In this document: positions 19,973-30,639 of the stretch, in pieces | Numbering within the stretch: position 1 is the first letter of the stretch | Layout of the letters: the number at the start of each line of letters is the position of its first letter | Source: Undaria pinnatifida | Lineage: Eukaryota; Sar; Phaeophyceae; Laminariales; Alariaceae | DNA: 64,000 nucleotides | NCBI GenBank assembly: GCA_012845835.1 | Contig: JABAKD010000016.1 | Coordinates: forward strand, 18,313,820 to 18,377,819 | Direction of reading: 5' to 3' | Made by a program: the position numbers and the translations under genes | Notes under the pieces: generated by a model | The model's database searches: none | The model's input: the letters and a program-made list of their open reading frames with translations, nothing else | What the model was told of the DNA's origin: nothing

Positions 19973-22900
19973 GTAAGGAGGGCGGGCAGGGGAGAGGGAG
20001 GGAGGAGGGGGGAGGTTGGTCTTCGTATGTAGTGCAGTCAGTAGAACAAAATAAATTTGGACTATTAATACTAATAATATACCTGTGGTCGTGCCTTTTT
20101 ACGTATACCATGTAGTTTATTAATTATATATGTACCTGTACGTGTATGACATGTTATAAAAAATGAAAAATGCACGTGAGCTGTGAGACTACCAAAAATT
20201 GTTTTTTGATCAGAAGTCAGCTTTGCAAGCTGCGTGTGATACTTCGATCGCGCGTATTACGGGGTGTGTATACCCTCGTGAAGGGTACAGGTCGGTGACT
20301 CCCCTGATAATCTATTACAACGCCCCCCCTTCTTCTGTTTCTATGTACATGCATGCCTCTCCTCGCTGTAATTTTGTCTTCCCGGCCGCCCGATTCTTGC
20401 CTGACAAAATTGCAACGAAAAATGTTAAAAATTACGAAACCGCAGCTACTTTTGCCCCAACCTTGGACACGACGGCTACCCTAAGTGGGCACCGAGAGCG
20501 GTAACTGCCGGGACCTGCAAACCTGTGGCGCGAGATTTGCTCAAGACAAACCCCTTTCCGCCGAACTTCAAGGTCTTGTTCTATGGCAACTCTCACCTCA
20601 GACAGGTAAACTTGTTTTCTCATTTAAAAAAAAATTGAATCAGGGGAGCACGCAAAAAAGAGAAAACGGAGCCACGCTCCTAGAAAGGTCAAGACGAAAA
20701 AAAATCGGAGCGTTGTGATTTCTGCGCGAATCGAAAAAATGGCGTTTTTTCTCCAACTTTTTCTTGTTGGTTTTATGTAGTAACCCCCCCCCTGGCTGGC
20801 TCCTTGAAAAACAAAATGTGGGTAAGCTTGTTTTATCATTTTTTCAATTTTGAACGTTTTTTTTGCTTTTTTTGAACGCTCAGAAGATCTTGTTCCGCGG
20901 CCGCTCTCACCTCAGACAGGTAAAGTTGATTATCGTTTTTAGTATTTTTGAACGCTTGTTTTGTTTCGTGTTCACTCCTAATTCTTAGTGTTAAATGTCC
21001 ATTTTTGTCTGGTGTTTGTCTCGACGCCGCCAGAGTGCATTGTCAAGATTTTGATCACGGGCAAGCTTATTTCTTGTTCTTCGTTTCGCTCGCCGGTGAC
21101 CGCCGCAGAGAGAAACCGCCAAGAAGGAGGAGAAACCACAGCAGAAACCATAGCAGTAGACTAGCCTCTATCCTCTACTGCTGTACCTGGCCTATCATTC
21201 GGCAAGGGAAGTGTCGTTCCGCTCGTGTGCTCCGTTATAGCGCGGGGCGACGCACATGAGACGCTTGGTGCCTCGACAGTGGTCGTCACTGCTTCCCTTT
21301 CCTCCGATCCTAGTTGCCCACCCGTCGGTGGGACCCCCAAATTTCATCCGTACTAAAGATTGATTTCGCCGGCTCTCTGACAAAACCTGACATTTCAAGA
21401 AATATTGTGAAAATGAAAATACATTCCAGCTGTGAGATGGAGGATTTTGTCGAAACTCATCTTTGCAAGCTGTGTATGATACTCCGATCCCGCGTACTAC
21501 GGGTTTGTGTGTCCTCATTAATGGATACGATAGGTCGGCGACTCCCCTTTTTGTACCAGCCTGTATGTTTTGTTGTTTTTTTTCCGTCGTCAGTTTGTTT
21601 TCGTCCGATCGGTATAGCAACGAGTCGGCACGGTTCAACCGCCTTAGAGCCCGAAAACCCCTCCCCATACTAATTCCAAGTAAGCTGTCCCCCCAAACGG
21701 CTTTCCAGTTGTGAATGGGCTAAATTTGACCAACTAGTTACTAGTCGGACTAATACCTTATAATTATTAAGTAGTCGTTTTCCGGAGGTGCCGACTCTCC
21801 GACTTTTTGGGTTTCCATACTCGCAGGAAGGATTGCTTAACTCCTCTACAACTGGAAACCCGTTTTTGGGGACAAAATTACTTGGACTTAGTATAGGGAG
21901 GGGTTCGGGGGCTCTAAAGCGGTTAACGCGCAGGTTTTGTCCGATCGGTCGAGCTATACGATTCGGCACGACTTGACCCCTTTAGAGCCCAAAAACCCTT
22001 CCCCATACTAATTCCAACTAAGCTGTTCCCAAAACGGGTTTCCAGTCGTGAATGGGTTAAATCGGCTACTAGTTACTAGTCGGACTAATAATTATTAAAT
22101 AGTCGTTTTCCGGAGGTGCCGACTATCCGACTTACTGGGTATTCATACTCGTAGGAAGGATTGCTTAACGCGCAATGTGTGTGGGCGTGTTTTTGGCGAG
22201 GCCACCTCGGCCGGGGGGAGGCTGATTTGGCTCGCTTCGCTCTTTTGGCTTGTAAGTCGGCAAGTCGGCTGACCATCAGCTGTTTCGCCGGCCGACGTAC
22301 CGACTAAATTCACTTAGTTGGTTAAAGGCACCTATCAAGTACCAGTTAGTTTACTGCGACTCACAGCTGTACCGATCGGTGTTTTTTTCGGGATCTGCGT
22401 CCCGACGCAGTATAGATTACCACTTGTTCCAAAAAGTGGCTGAAGCACACTTGTGTACGAAACCAAAGCGGGTTGATTCTCCCTGCGCTGCTTGTGTCGG
22501 TTTGATCGGGTCAAGGGATAGGGGTAAATTTATATACAATTAAAAGTGTATTTCAACCCTTTCTTCGGGTGCGTGCTAAGCTACTCTCCCCACTTCGTAG
22601 AAATGTGTAGTATTTGGGAGTAGTTAGTCCTGCGAGTACCTCCTCAGTATGAGCAGCACTACGGCCGATAATAATGTCGGTTATAAGCACCGGTGCAGCA
22701 GTAGCATGTACTACTGTAATATTGGACTAATTGTACAACTTCAACTTTAACTTCAACTTCAACTTCAACTTTGAAGACGTTTAGAAACTTGTAGGTTCAC
22801 ACATTTTGTTTAAAACTCCAGTGGCAGTATGGTTCAGCTTGTGGTTACGACTTGGCCCTACTCTGACAAAACGGTTGGTAAGTCTACACCGGCGGGGCCG

Positions 22901-25900
22901 CCTGTTTCGTGTTGTCATCTGCTTGATGTACTTACTTTATAACATTGTTTCAAATACATGTTAGTTCGATCTATTTAATGGTCGATGCTCATCCTTGCAA
23001 GCTGCGTGTACGGCCGCGGTTTTTTACAGATGGATTCCTCTTTGAAGATGTAGGGCATTGGCTATCCCCTGGATGCTGCGAGGGTTAACAGGACAATTAT
23101 GCCCAGGGCGATTTAAGCCCGTCATAATTCTTCGCACTCATATTATAACCCGTATTGTATGGAGGGGAACAGTGGCAGTGCTCACTGTTCAATTTTGTTT
23201 GCGACACGACCCAGCTTCGAAATATTGGTCGGTAGTACCTTCTAGTGCACACTAGCTTAACTTTTCGTCAGCTGGAAGAAATGTTCGGAACACCCACGCT
23301 GGTGCCAGCTTATGTGCGCCAACGATATAACAACACCCGAGTCATCTCTCTGTAGTGCGGCAGTGCTTGCACTTTTTGGTTTTTTTTTTTCTTTTTTTGT
23401 GACCGATCTGAGAGATCTGACCGGTTGAGCTCCTCAAGTATAGAACTATAACTGGGTTAATGTGATAACGTTTTTTTCCCGAGTATTTTTGTTTTGGGAT
23501 GTTGGTCGGGTTGCGCGGACGAATGCCTTCAACGTAATGTTTCGGGTGCGACATTGAAGCTCATGCTAGGAGCTCAGAAATTTATTAGAATCTGCTGCCC
23601 CCTAGCGTGGGATGTTTTATAAGAGGTACACCCTGATCCCACGCGGACCTGATCCCACTTAACCCTTTTAACACCGCACTCCCGACATCGGGACAAAACA
23701 CTTGGAGTTAGAGTAGGAAAATTCTGGGAGTTGGAAATGGGTTTTAGACTAGGAAAATTCTGGGAGTTGGAAATGGGTTTTAACTCTAAGTGTTTTTTCC
23801 CCATACCCATTTCCCAACTCCCAAAATTTCACGTTCTTATTCCAAGCGTTTGTCCCCGTATCGGAACCCATTTCCAACTCCCAGAATTTTCCTAGTCTAA
23901 CCCTTTAGTGTTTTCTCACCATATCGGGAGTGCGGTCCCTTTAAGGGTTTAATATGATGCAGAAATATATTCAGCACTCCGCAGGAGCCGCCGGAGGCCG
24001 TGAGCGCGAAGCGCTACTATCTTCATCACACGTTCTCGTCGGATTGTTGGTCAATGTGTTGGTTATTTGTATGTCCGCATCCACATGTGTTGAAACTATG
24101 TGCGTTGGTGCACATAAACTCGCACCAAATGTCCGGAACATGGCTGTTTTGGTAGCACAATCCCAGTGGCTAAAGCGGTGAGTCGGTAGGATTTCACGAC
24201 TAATAACTAGTCGGTAGCTCCCGTCATCCAACTTACTGAAGTTAGTTGGCAAAAAGTCGGCTGGTGAAGCCAACTGATGGCCAGCCGACTTGCCGACTGA
24301 AGTCAGGCGAGAGAAGCGGATAAATCAGGTCCCACTGTCCGAGGGGGCCGTGCTCGAAAGAATACAAAAATCCCATCCCGTATTTAGACAATCCTTCCCC
24401 CATGTATGGAAACACAATAAGTCGAATAGTCGGCACGTGCGAGAAAATAGTCGGACTAAAAGCAAGTTGGGCGACTCAAGTCGTGCCGACTCACAGCTCT
24501 ATCAGTGGCAGTATCGGTAATATTGTTTGGCAGTGTTTTGCGGCTTAGCTCACCTTCCACAAAATAGTAACAGCATGACATGAAGACCGTTAAAATGCTT
24601 TCCGGTCGCCTCGGTGGTCTATTGGCTACCCTCGAGTGCTACTAGAGTTGGTCCGGGAGTTCAAACCCCACGTGGGTTATACTAGAGGGTTTACTTGCAA
24701 AAAAAAAAACAAGGAGGAATCAACTGCTGAGAGCGTCTAGCAGCGTGGATAGGCGCGCACTTCGATGCGAGTCCACGGGGGGAAAAAAGGGTCAAGTCTT
24801 GGCGCGATAAAAAGAAAGGTGCATACCGTGATGGGTGGTGACGGGGACAGCCTGCATGTGTTCATGGTGCATGTCGAACCGGATGGTCGACTTGATCGAC
24901 GACGAGAGCGAGATCACCGAAGACATGCATACGTGTACACCTCCCTAGCATTTTTTCTCGCCCTTTTCCGCGTATTGTTTTATTATTCATTTTCGTTTCA
25001 GCGCTGTATGCGATACCAGGGTGTTAACACTTGGATGCCATTTCACTTTCTTCTGTTTCTGTTCCCTGTCTTTTACGTTCAACATGATCAAAAGGCGGTG
25101 GAGGGGATAGCCTGCATGTATTCGCGGTGCATATCGAACCGGAGAGTTACCATGATCGACGACGTTTCCGGAATCACCGAGGACATTATTGTCGGGCCCG
25201 ACATGCAATGTCGCGGCTGTGCGAGCCACCAGAAGTCCATGCACGATTTGCTGGAGTCCTATGGATGCTTCGTCGGCAGCGAGGGCGACAGGGCATGCAG
25301 GTGACCGCTGCTACAGTAGTGTAGGTTTCTTAATTGTAGCGGGTGGGGGGGGAGGGGAGGGGGGACGTTAGGGAATCGGTTTGTATGCATGTGTTGGGGT
25401 GGGAAATTGGGGAAGGGGCGTTAGGTTGATGGTCTTATGTTTGTGTGGGCGGAGGGGAGGGGGGAAGGGGGGAGAGCGGGGGGGGGGGGGGGATAATCAC
25501 GCGGTTTTATTTTGTGGCGGAGGGCTGCAGTTGCATGTGTGCTTCGACGGCGGCGGGTCCGACAGGGCAGGCAGATGATGAATGCTACCTGGTTCGTATG
25601 TTTCTACATTGTGGTGGATGGGGGGGAGGGGAAGGGGGACGTCAAGTCGATGAGTTTTATGTATTTTCTGGCGGGAGGGGGTAGAGGGAGGCGTTAGGGT
25701 GATGTTTTTTATGTACTGTGTGTGGTTGATGGGGGAGGGGGCGGGAGGAGGGGGGCGTAGGGGTGACTTCTCGTTTTAATATGCGGTGGAGGGGGGAGCG
25801 GGGGGAGGTCGCGTTTTCGTTTTGGCTCACGTTTACGTTCGCGTTTTCCGTTTTTGTTTCTTCGTTAACAACACCCCCACCCCCATTAATTTTCTTGAAT

Positions 25901-26689
25901 ACAAAAACGGAGACCCCAACACGTAGTCACGGAACATCAACAAACACCTGCGGTAACGACAAGGACGTGTTCCAGTTCGACAGCGTCGCCACCATATTAC
26001 ACGGTTTATTTCACGCTTTTCCTTTATTTTCTCCTCCACGTTTTCCTCAACATTTTTTTTCGTTTTTCGTTAACAACACCCCCCCCCCCCCCCCCCCCTC
26101 CTTCCCCCCCGGCACGCTACTTTTATTGCAAAACAAAATGGCGACCCCAATCAATCATGACCACTCATAAAACAGCTGCTACGACGACAATGGCGTGTTC
26201 CAGTTCGACAACGGCGCCACCATCCACTATCACTTCGCCCACAAGGAAAACAAAAAGCGCATCGAGGACGGAATCGCTATTCACGGCACGCGTTTTGACG
26301 ACTACGACGCAGTCGTGGCGAACGTGGGTAATGATCCGCGCATGCAGCCAGAGGATCTGCTGCGGACGGCCAAAACACTCCAACAGAAGGAAATTCCGCT
26401 AATTTTACTGAGCACTTACGATGGGGCGGGGAATGTGTACGACTGGAGCGGGGACCAGAAGGCCGAATTTGATAAATCTGAGGCGAAGTTTGTTCCGGTT
26501 CATCGCATGGTGGAGAGCATGGATTATCTGACGAAGGGAGTGATTGAGGGGGAGCGGAACCCACACTTTTGTATGCCGGGCCCTCCGAACGAGATTGCGA
26601 TCTTGCTGCTGAAAACGATGTGGGCGATACAGGGGGAGAACGAGAGGGCGGAGAGTGAAAGGGGGGACGGCAGACGACTTCGTCAGTGA
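19716..26689 (+). CDS. Secreted SGNH/PC-esterase-like protein, four exons
   Basis: Joining 19716-19972, 20497-20605, 25095-25300 and 26176-26689 gives 1086 bases, 361 residues plus a stop, with every phase matching (2, 0, 2). Residues 11-24 form a hydrophobic signal-peptide core, with a small-residue cleavage site before ADPSLG. SGNH-fold landmarks follow: block I KVLFYGNSHLRQ (Ser 118), VVANVGNDP at 238-245 resembling the GxND block, and a C-terminal NPHFCMPGPPNE carrying the presumed catalytic His 321, like the end of PC-esterase/TBL domains. This suggests an esterase or acyltransferase acting on polysaccharide in the secretory pathway or wall. That role is inferred. The usual Asp of GDS is Asn here, and the residue two before the His is also Asn. 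The start of exon 2 is the least certain boundary. Confidence 0.72.
19973..20496. other. Esterase intron 1
   Basis: Contains an R1 repeat fragment at 20195-20310 in inverted orientation relative to the copy at 17131. Nothing else recognised. Confidence 0.5.
20497..20605 (+). CDS. Esterase-like gene, exon 2 (catalytic block I)
   Basis: Reads AGTCKPVARDLLKTNPFPP then NFKVLFYGNSHLRQ, with donor CAG|GTAAAC in phase 0. The Ser of GNSH is the expected nucleophile. The 5' end is placed at the only AG in the right phase (ccgag|a), which has a poor pyrimidine tract, so the start may be wrong. Confidence 0.6.
20873..20925 (+). pseudogene. Exon ghost of esterase exon 2 (3' end and donor)
   Basis: 'tctcacctcagacaggtaaa' is repeated exactly from 20591-20610, and the codons before it read KILFRGRSHLRQ against KVLFYGNSHLRQ. 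Only the last 12-15 codons are present and there is no acceptor upstream. Confidence 0.8.
21410..21555. repeat. Dispersed repeat R1 copy, inverted
   Basis: Reverse orientation of the family at 30994, with 'attccagctgtgagat', 'gtcgaaactcatctttgcaa' and 'aggtcggcgactcccc'. Confidence 0.8.
21600..22320. repeat. Cluster of dispersed repeats R4 and R5
   Basis: R4 ('ttagagccc..accccctccccatacta..ccagttgtgaatgg') occurs at 21640-21720, inverted at 21843-21930, and again at 21970-22060. R5 ('tagtcgttttccggaggtgc') occurs at 21772 and 22101, followed near 22250-22290 by a palindromic 'tcggctgaccatcagctg' type segment. The same R4-R5 neighbourhood recurs at 24180-24500 and 62400-62830, so the pieces may be parts of one element. 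Confidence 0.65.
22321..23394. other. Esterase intron 2, mostly featureless
   Basis: A 'caacttcaactt' hexamer run lies near 22737-22772 and a diverged R1-like fragment near 22945-23110. No coding signal. Confidence 0.45.
23395..23620. repeat. Dispersed repeat R11 copy
   Basis: Landmarks 'gttgagctcctcaagt', 'ggtcgggttgcgcg', 'atgtttcgggtg' and 'ggagctcagaaa' recur in the same order and orientation at 45820-45970, 56440-56740 and 60400-60625. Confidence 0.7.
23659..23953. mobile_element. 295-bp MITE with long (about 85 bp) inverted ends
   Basis: The left arm starts TTAACCCTTTTAACACCGCA and the right arm ends with its imperfect complement (gtgcggtccctttaaggg). Both arms contain 'tctgggagttggaaatggg' or its complement, and the left arm carries that segment twice. 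A fragment of the same family lies at 52390-52455. Confidence 0.7.
24180..24500. repeat. R5-type repeat, inverted cluster
   Basis: Shares 'agtcggctgg', 'gatggccagccgacttgccgac' pieces and 'tcgtgccgactcacagct' with 22200-22380 and 62400-62700, in opposite order. Confidence 0.55.
24603..24709 (+). mobile_element. tRNA-like element with A tail
   Basis: GGTCGCCTCGGTGGTCTATT resembles the head of the SINE family at 11664. It is followed by a B-box-like GGGAGTTCAAACCCC and ends in about ten A (24700-24709). It has no SINE body, so it is either a body-less SINE or a tRNA-like retropseudogene. Confidence 0.5.
24825..24935 (+). pseudogene. Exon ghost of esterase exon 3 (5' part)
   Basis: Aligns gap-free with 25085-25195 at an offset of exactly 260 bases (cctgcatgt, gtcgaaccgga, ttgatcgacgacg, atcaccga). 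The acceptor 'aaag' of the true exon is 'atgg' here. Only the first third of the exon is present. Confidence 0.85.
25095..25300 (+). CDS. Esterase-like gene, exon 3
   Basis: Reads AVEGIACMYSRCISNRR, TMIDDVSGITEDIIVGP, then CRGCASHQKSMHDLLESYG. A good pyrimidine tract precedes the acceptor AAAAG|GCG. The donor GCAG|GTGACC leaves phase 2. Four cysteines suggest disulfides, as expected for a secreted protein. Confidence 0.72.
25335..25760 (+). repeat. G-rich tracts with a ghost of the exon 3 donor end
   Basis: Intron 3 holds long GGGGA tracts (25347-25370, 25450-25492, 25620-25690, 25730-25760). Within it, 25541-25625 repeats the end of exon 3 and the start of the intron from 25266-25345. The exon edge reads 'gcag|atg' instead of 'gcag|gtg', so the donor is destroyed. 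Confidence 0.8.
25866..26010 (+). pseudogene. Exon ghost of esterase exon 4 (5' part)
   Basis: 'gtgttccagttcgacagcg' at 25967 matches 'gtgttccagttcgacaacgg' at 26191, and the preceding intron ('aacaacaccccc', 'gaccccaa') is duplicated too. The match dies after 'gccaccat', and the acceptor region reads 'cacctgcggta', without AG. Confidence 0.85.
26176..26689 (+). CDS. Esterase-like gene, exon 4 (terminal)
   Basis: Acceptor AACAG|C, then CYDDNGVFQFDNGATIHYHF, DYDAVVANVGNDPRM, KEIPLILLSTYDGAGN and NPHFCMPGPPNEIAILLLK, ending TGA at 26687. This largest exon carries the GND-like block and the C-terminal His. The last 20 residues are charged and low in complexity. Confidence 0.82.
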
Positions 26690-27735
26690 AGTGGGGGGAG
26701 CGCATGAGCACAGGGAGAGGGAGGAGGGAGAGGAGGGCAAACGAGGAGAAGGAGAGGAGGCAAGAGCGAATGGACAGAAGGCATGAGGAGAGCGAGAGGG
26801 CGGAGCGAGCGTGGAGCGGGAGAGGGGAGGGCGAATGAGCGGAGCGACGGGAGGGGGCGAGAGGGGAGAGCGAAAGGACTGAGCCGGCCAGTGGTCCTTC
26901 TGTCGTTTTTCTTTACTCGTATGGTGTCGTGTCGCGTCGCGTCGCACCGCGTCTCGACTCGCCCTGTCGCGCCTGTTGGGCCTTTGTGCCTGGCAAGTTC
27001 GTTCTTTCGTTCTCTGATTGTGTTTTTTCTTTCTTTCTGCTCTCTTTCGTTATGTTATATCTGTCTTGTTGATGACCTTTTGTCTCATTTGGACTTTTTA
27101 ATCCGCGCGGCGAAAGTTTTGTCGGTTTTGTATGTTTTTTTATAACACTACCTCGGGCATCCTCCGGACACCCGAACCCCCCCCCCCGCCCCCCCCGTCC
27201 AACGTCCCCCTCTTATCATTGCCGCGGCCGTTGTGTCGCTACTCACGCACCAGGTGGCACTGCTCTTTATTTTGGGTCGGAGATACGGCAGTAGATGCAA
27301 CCATTTTTGTTGCTGTGCACGAAGTGCTATCGCATGTTGACTCCCCCAAACAAAACACACAGAGCTCTGTACTCCGTTTACGCACAAGAATAAGAGTTAT
27401 AACACAAAAAATTACGTTTTTGGACAAAACCCCAATCGGGTTCCAAACACCGACTGTTTTTTTCATTTCCTGATACTCGCGAAAATGTCGGTAGTTTTGT
27501 TACGTTGTTTTATGGGGCTGGAAGTTTTGGAGTATAGCTCCATCACGCCCATTTTGTGCATTTTTTTTTATGGCTTGGCCTCGACCACGTTTCTCGCTGT
27601 GTTGCCTTCTGTTTTGGCATATTTTTCTCTGGCGTGTCCTCGAACGCGTTTCTCGCTTTGTTTCCCGGCTGTTTTGGTGCTGTGCTCGTTGACTCGCTTG
27701 GCCATGGCTGGAAGTGGTCTCCCTATAGTACCGTT
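26690..27735. other. Downstream spacer, no gene seen
   Basis: A GA-rich 3' flank (26695-26885) is probably the esterase 3' UTR. After that comes unstructured sequence with a C run near 27179-27190. Confidence 0.5.
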
Positions 27736-27744
27736 ATGTGCCAA

Positions 27745-27955
27745 CCAACAATACCGGCAGTATACCGGACAATACCGGCAGTATACCGGACAAAACCGGC
27801 AGCATACCGGACAATTCCGGCAGTATACCGGACAATACCGGCAGTTTATCGGACAATGCCGGCAGTTTACCGGGCGATACCGCCCAGTATACTGGACAAT
27901 ACGGGCAGTATACCGGGCAATACCGGGAGCATACCGGACAATGCCGGCACTGTTT
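27745..27955. repeat. 20-bp minisatellite 'caataccggcagtataccgga'
   Basis: About ten imperfect units of a 20-base repeat alternate 'ataccggcag' and 'tataccggaca'. The half-units are similar, so each unit may be an older 10-base duplication. Confidence 0.92.
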
Positions 27956-28039
27956 ATAGTACCTATATCGGTACTAGACTAGCTGGGTCCTGTTGTTTCA
28001 AGCGATTTCCCCGACACTATACCGGCAATAAGCAGTATT

Positions 28040-28560
28040 TAACCGGCGCTATAGGGGGGCCACCACTGCTGTAGCTCCATCGCTTCGTCCGCAGTTTTTT
28101 TTCTGGCGTAGCATACGCTGCGTTTGTCACGTTGGTTTCCACGACGGCTTTGGTAGTGTGATGCTTGACCTGGGTATCGCTTCTCGCTTTCATGTTTACC
28201 TCCGGCTACTTTGGTAGTGCGTTGGTTTGCTCGTGCTGTGGTGTGCTGTAGGTGCGCCCTCGTGCGAGTACACGTGGGAGCACTCTCAGCTGCGTGTGTA
28301 CCTTTTTTTTTTACACCTCGTTTCCCTTTTTTTTATGTGCTTTGGCACGATGTGTTAGTTGAAAGGCATACGAACTTAGGGCGGGCCAAGCGATCACCGC
28401 CGCCGCCGCCGCCGCTGCGGTCTGTGTTTTTTTTCCTTATTTTTCTGCTGCTGTGTTTAATGTTGTTCTGCCGCGGCAGGCAAGGGCAGGCTAATGTGCT
28501 GCAATTAGCTACAGTAGTATTTAGAGAGAAATATGATGCCACGTCCGGTGTCAACTTCGA
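28040..28560. other. No gene seen; short CCG run
   Basis: (CCG)n near 28397-28418. Otherwise no structure. Confidence 0.5.
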
Positions 28561-28564
28561 AAGC

Positions 28565-29095
28565 AAACGATTGGATGTGGTTGGTCAGATTTTGTCCATG
28601 GATGATAAGTTGATGGTGATTGGCCAGATTATTGTCATGGGTGGTGAGGTTGACTGTGATTGGCCGGATGATGGCCGTGGGTGAGGTTGGTTGGGATTGG
28701 CCAGATAATGGTCACGGATGAGGTTAGCTTGATTGGCCAAGGGGTCATGGATGAGGTTGGATGGGATTGGCCGGATGATGGCCATGAGTGATGACGTTGG
28801 CTGTGATTGGCCAGATGATGGCCATGGACGAGGTCGGCTGTGATTGGCTAAACGATGGACGCGGATGTCAAGGTTGGCTGTGATCGGCCGGACGATGGTC
28901 ATAGATGAGGTTGGCTGTGATTTGCCAGGCCATGGTCATGGACGAGGCTGGCTGCGACTGGTAAAGTGGCCACGTATGAGGTTGGATGTGATTGGCCGGA
29001 CCATGGGTGATGGGATCGGCTTTGAGTGGCCAGAGGGTGGATATGGATGAGGTTGGATGTCATTGGCCAGATTATGGCCATGGATGACCGCGACG
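28565..29095. repeat. 45-bp minisatellite, about eleven units
   Basis: Diverged units of the type 'gattggccagatgatggcca' plus 'tggatgaggttggctgt' repeat every 40-48 bases. Long frames across it are repeat artefacts. Confidence 0.92.
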
Positions 29096-30635
29096 GCAGC
29101 GACATCCGCGGTCGGTCGGGTATGACGTCATTGTTGATATGCGGGGCGATATACCGCCGCCGTGGCTTGCGTATGATACGGCAGACCGCGCTAGATTGAT
29201 GTTAGGCTCGAACGGTATTATTCTGTACCAGTTATTTTTATACAGTATAGAATAAGTCGAACTCGCAACGAGATTGAGTGATGGAAACGGCGTTCTGCTG
29301 CTCCTTCTTGTAGTTCCACGCTGGGTGTCGTCTGTGAAATTACTGCTGCGCATAATAAACCTTGATGCGCAATTTAGACAGAGGTGCGTCTGGTGGACAG
29401 TAGAAGTAGTGCTTGGAGTGTTTAATCCCTGTCGTGCACATGGTATTTTTACCCGTTACTGCTGCTGCAAAAATAGCTATATCTAGCTCGTTGCCAGAGG
29501 TCGACAATACGCCGACGGGCTTCTTTTTACTTTATCGAGCGATGCATCAAATTGTTTTTTCCTTTGGTAGGTTGGGCCTTGTTGCTTTTTCGCTTCGTCT
29601 GCGAGTGAGCGAGTACGAGTAGCTGCAGCTGCGATTATCCCTGCTGCGGGTAGCGATCAATATACCGGTGGAGGAGGACAAGGGGCCGGTGATTTCATGT
29701 TTTTTCTTGTGATAATCAAGTAGCTGCAGCTGCGGTCAACCCCAATACGGATGGCTGTACAAATGCAGCGGGAGGGGGGGGGGGTTATATGCTGTTATTG
29801 GCCCTGGTGGGCGGGGGAAAGGAGGAAGGAGAGGCCAAGAGCTATATGCTATTTTTGGTCTTGATGTGCCGGATAGCGGGAAGGGGCGGGGGGGGGGAAG
29901 TTACTTGCTCTTCTTGGTCTGGATGCGGGAGGGGGTACTACACGTAATTTGTGTGTTGTTGTGTTGCCGTGAAAAAAAAAGAAGAGGGGTATGGGGGGCC
30001 GGGAACCGAACTAAAAACGCTCCGTGGTTTTCTCTGAAATACAGCATTTGGCGTGTTGGTTCGGGTTCTGGGTTTGTGTGAAGCGTTGGTATGGATGGGC
30101 GGCATCGTGGCATTGATTGAGTTATCGCGGAAGTGGCGATACAGCGCCAAAACTCCATTTATTGATACTGATTTCGGGACATTTACTTGGTTTCCTTGTC
30201 GGAGGGAAGGAGGCGAGATGTCTAAATACAGTGGGTAATAACACGGAACGGTGCTGGCAGACTGGTGTTTATGAAATACGCGAACAGACAGCAGTGCTGC
30301 TGCTGCTAGTGTTAGCTGGTCAGCAAGCAGTTTGTTGCTGGGCGCTCATACGAGTGGTGTTTTTTAATCGCTGCCATGGCCTTCTGACTGGGCGTGTCTT
30401 AACGCTGTTGGGGCTTCAGAAGGAAAAGTTGACCAAGACAACAACTGGCGATTGCAGCGCTCTTCACACGAAGCAATCCGGGCTAGATTGGGTGGCGACG
30501 GTTTTACTGTCCACCTCCTCCGATGCCAGTATCTGTAAGAAACGCGCACAGCTTGCGCTGCCGTTGTGTTGCATCCTCGCAGCATGATAAGAATCGAGAT
30601 TACACGTTTGGTTTTCGATGCATGATTTAATACCA
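29096..30635. other. Spacer, no gene seen
   Basis: Short G runs (29773-29784, 29889-29898) and open frames without motifs. Nothing supported as a gene. Confidence 0.45.
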
Positions 30636-30639
30636 TCGC

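Noticed and set aside
28565-29095. CRISPR-like array
   Set aside because: Repeats of about 45 bp are diverged throughout, with no unique spacers, and the genome is eukaryotic.
27485-29105. ORFs in minisatellites (27.5-29.1 kb)
   Set aside because: Repeat-driven frames with periodic residues. No start or splice context and no family resemblance.
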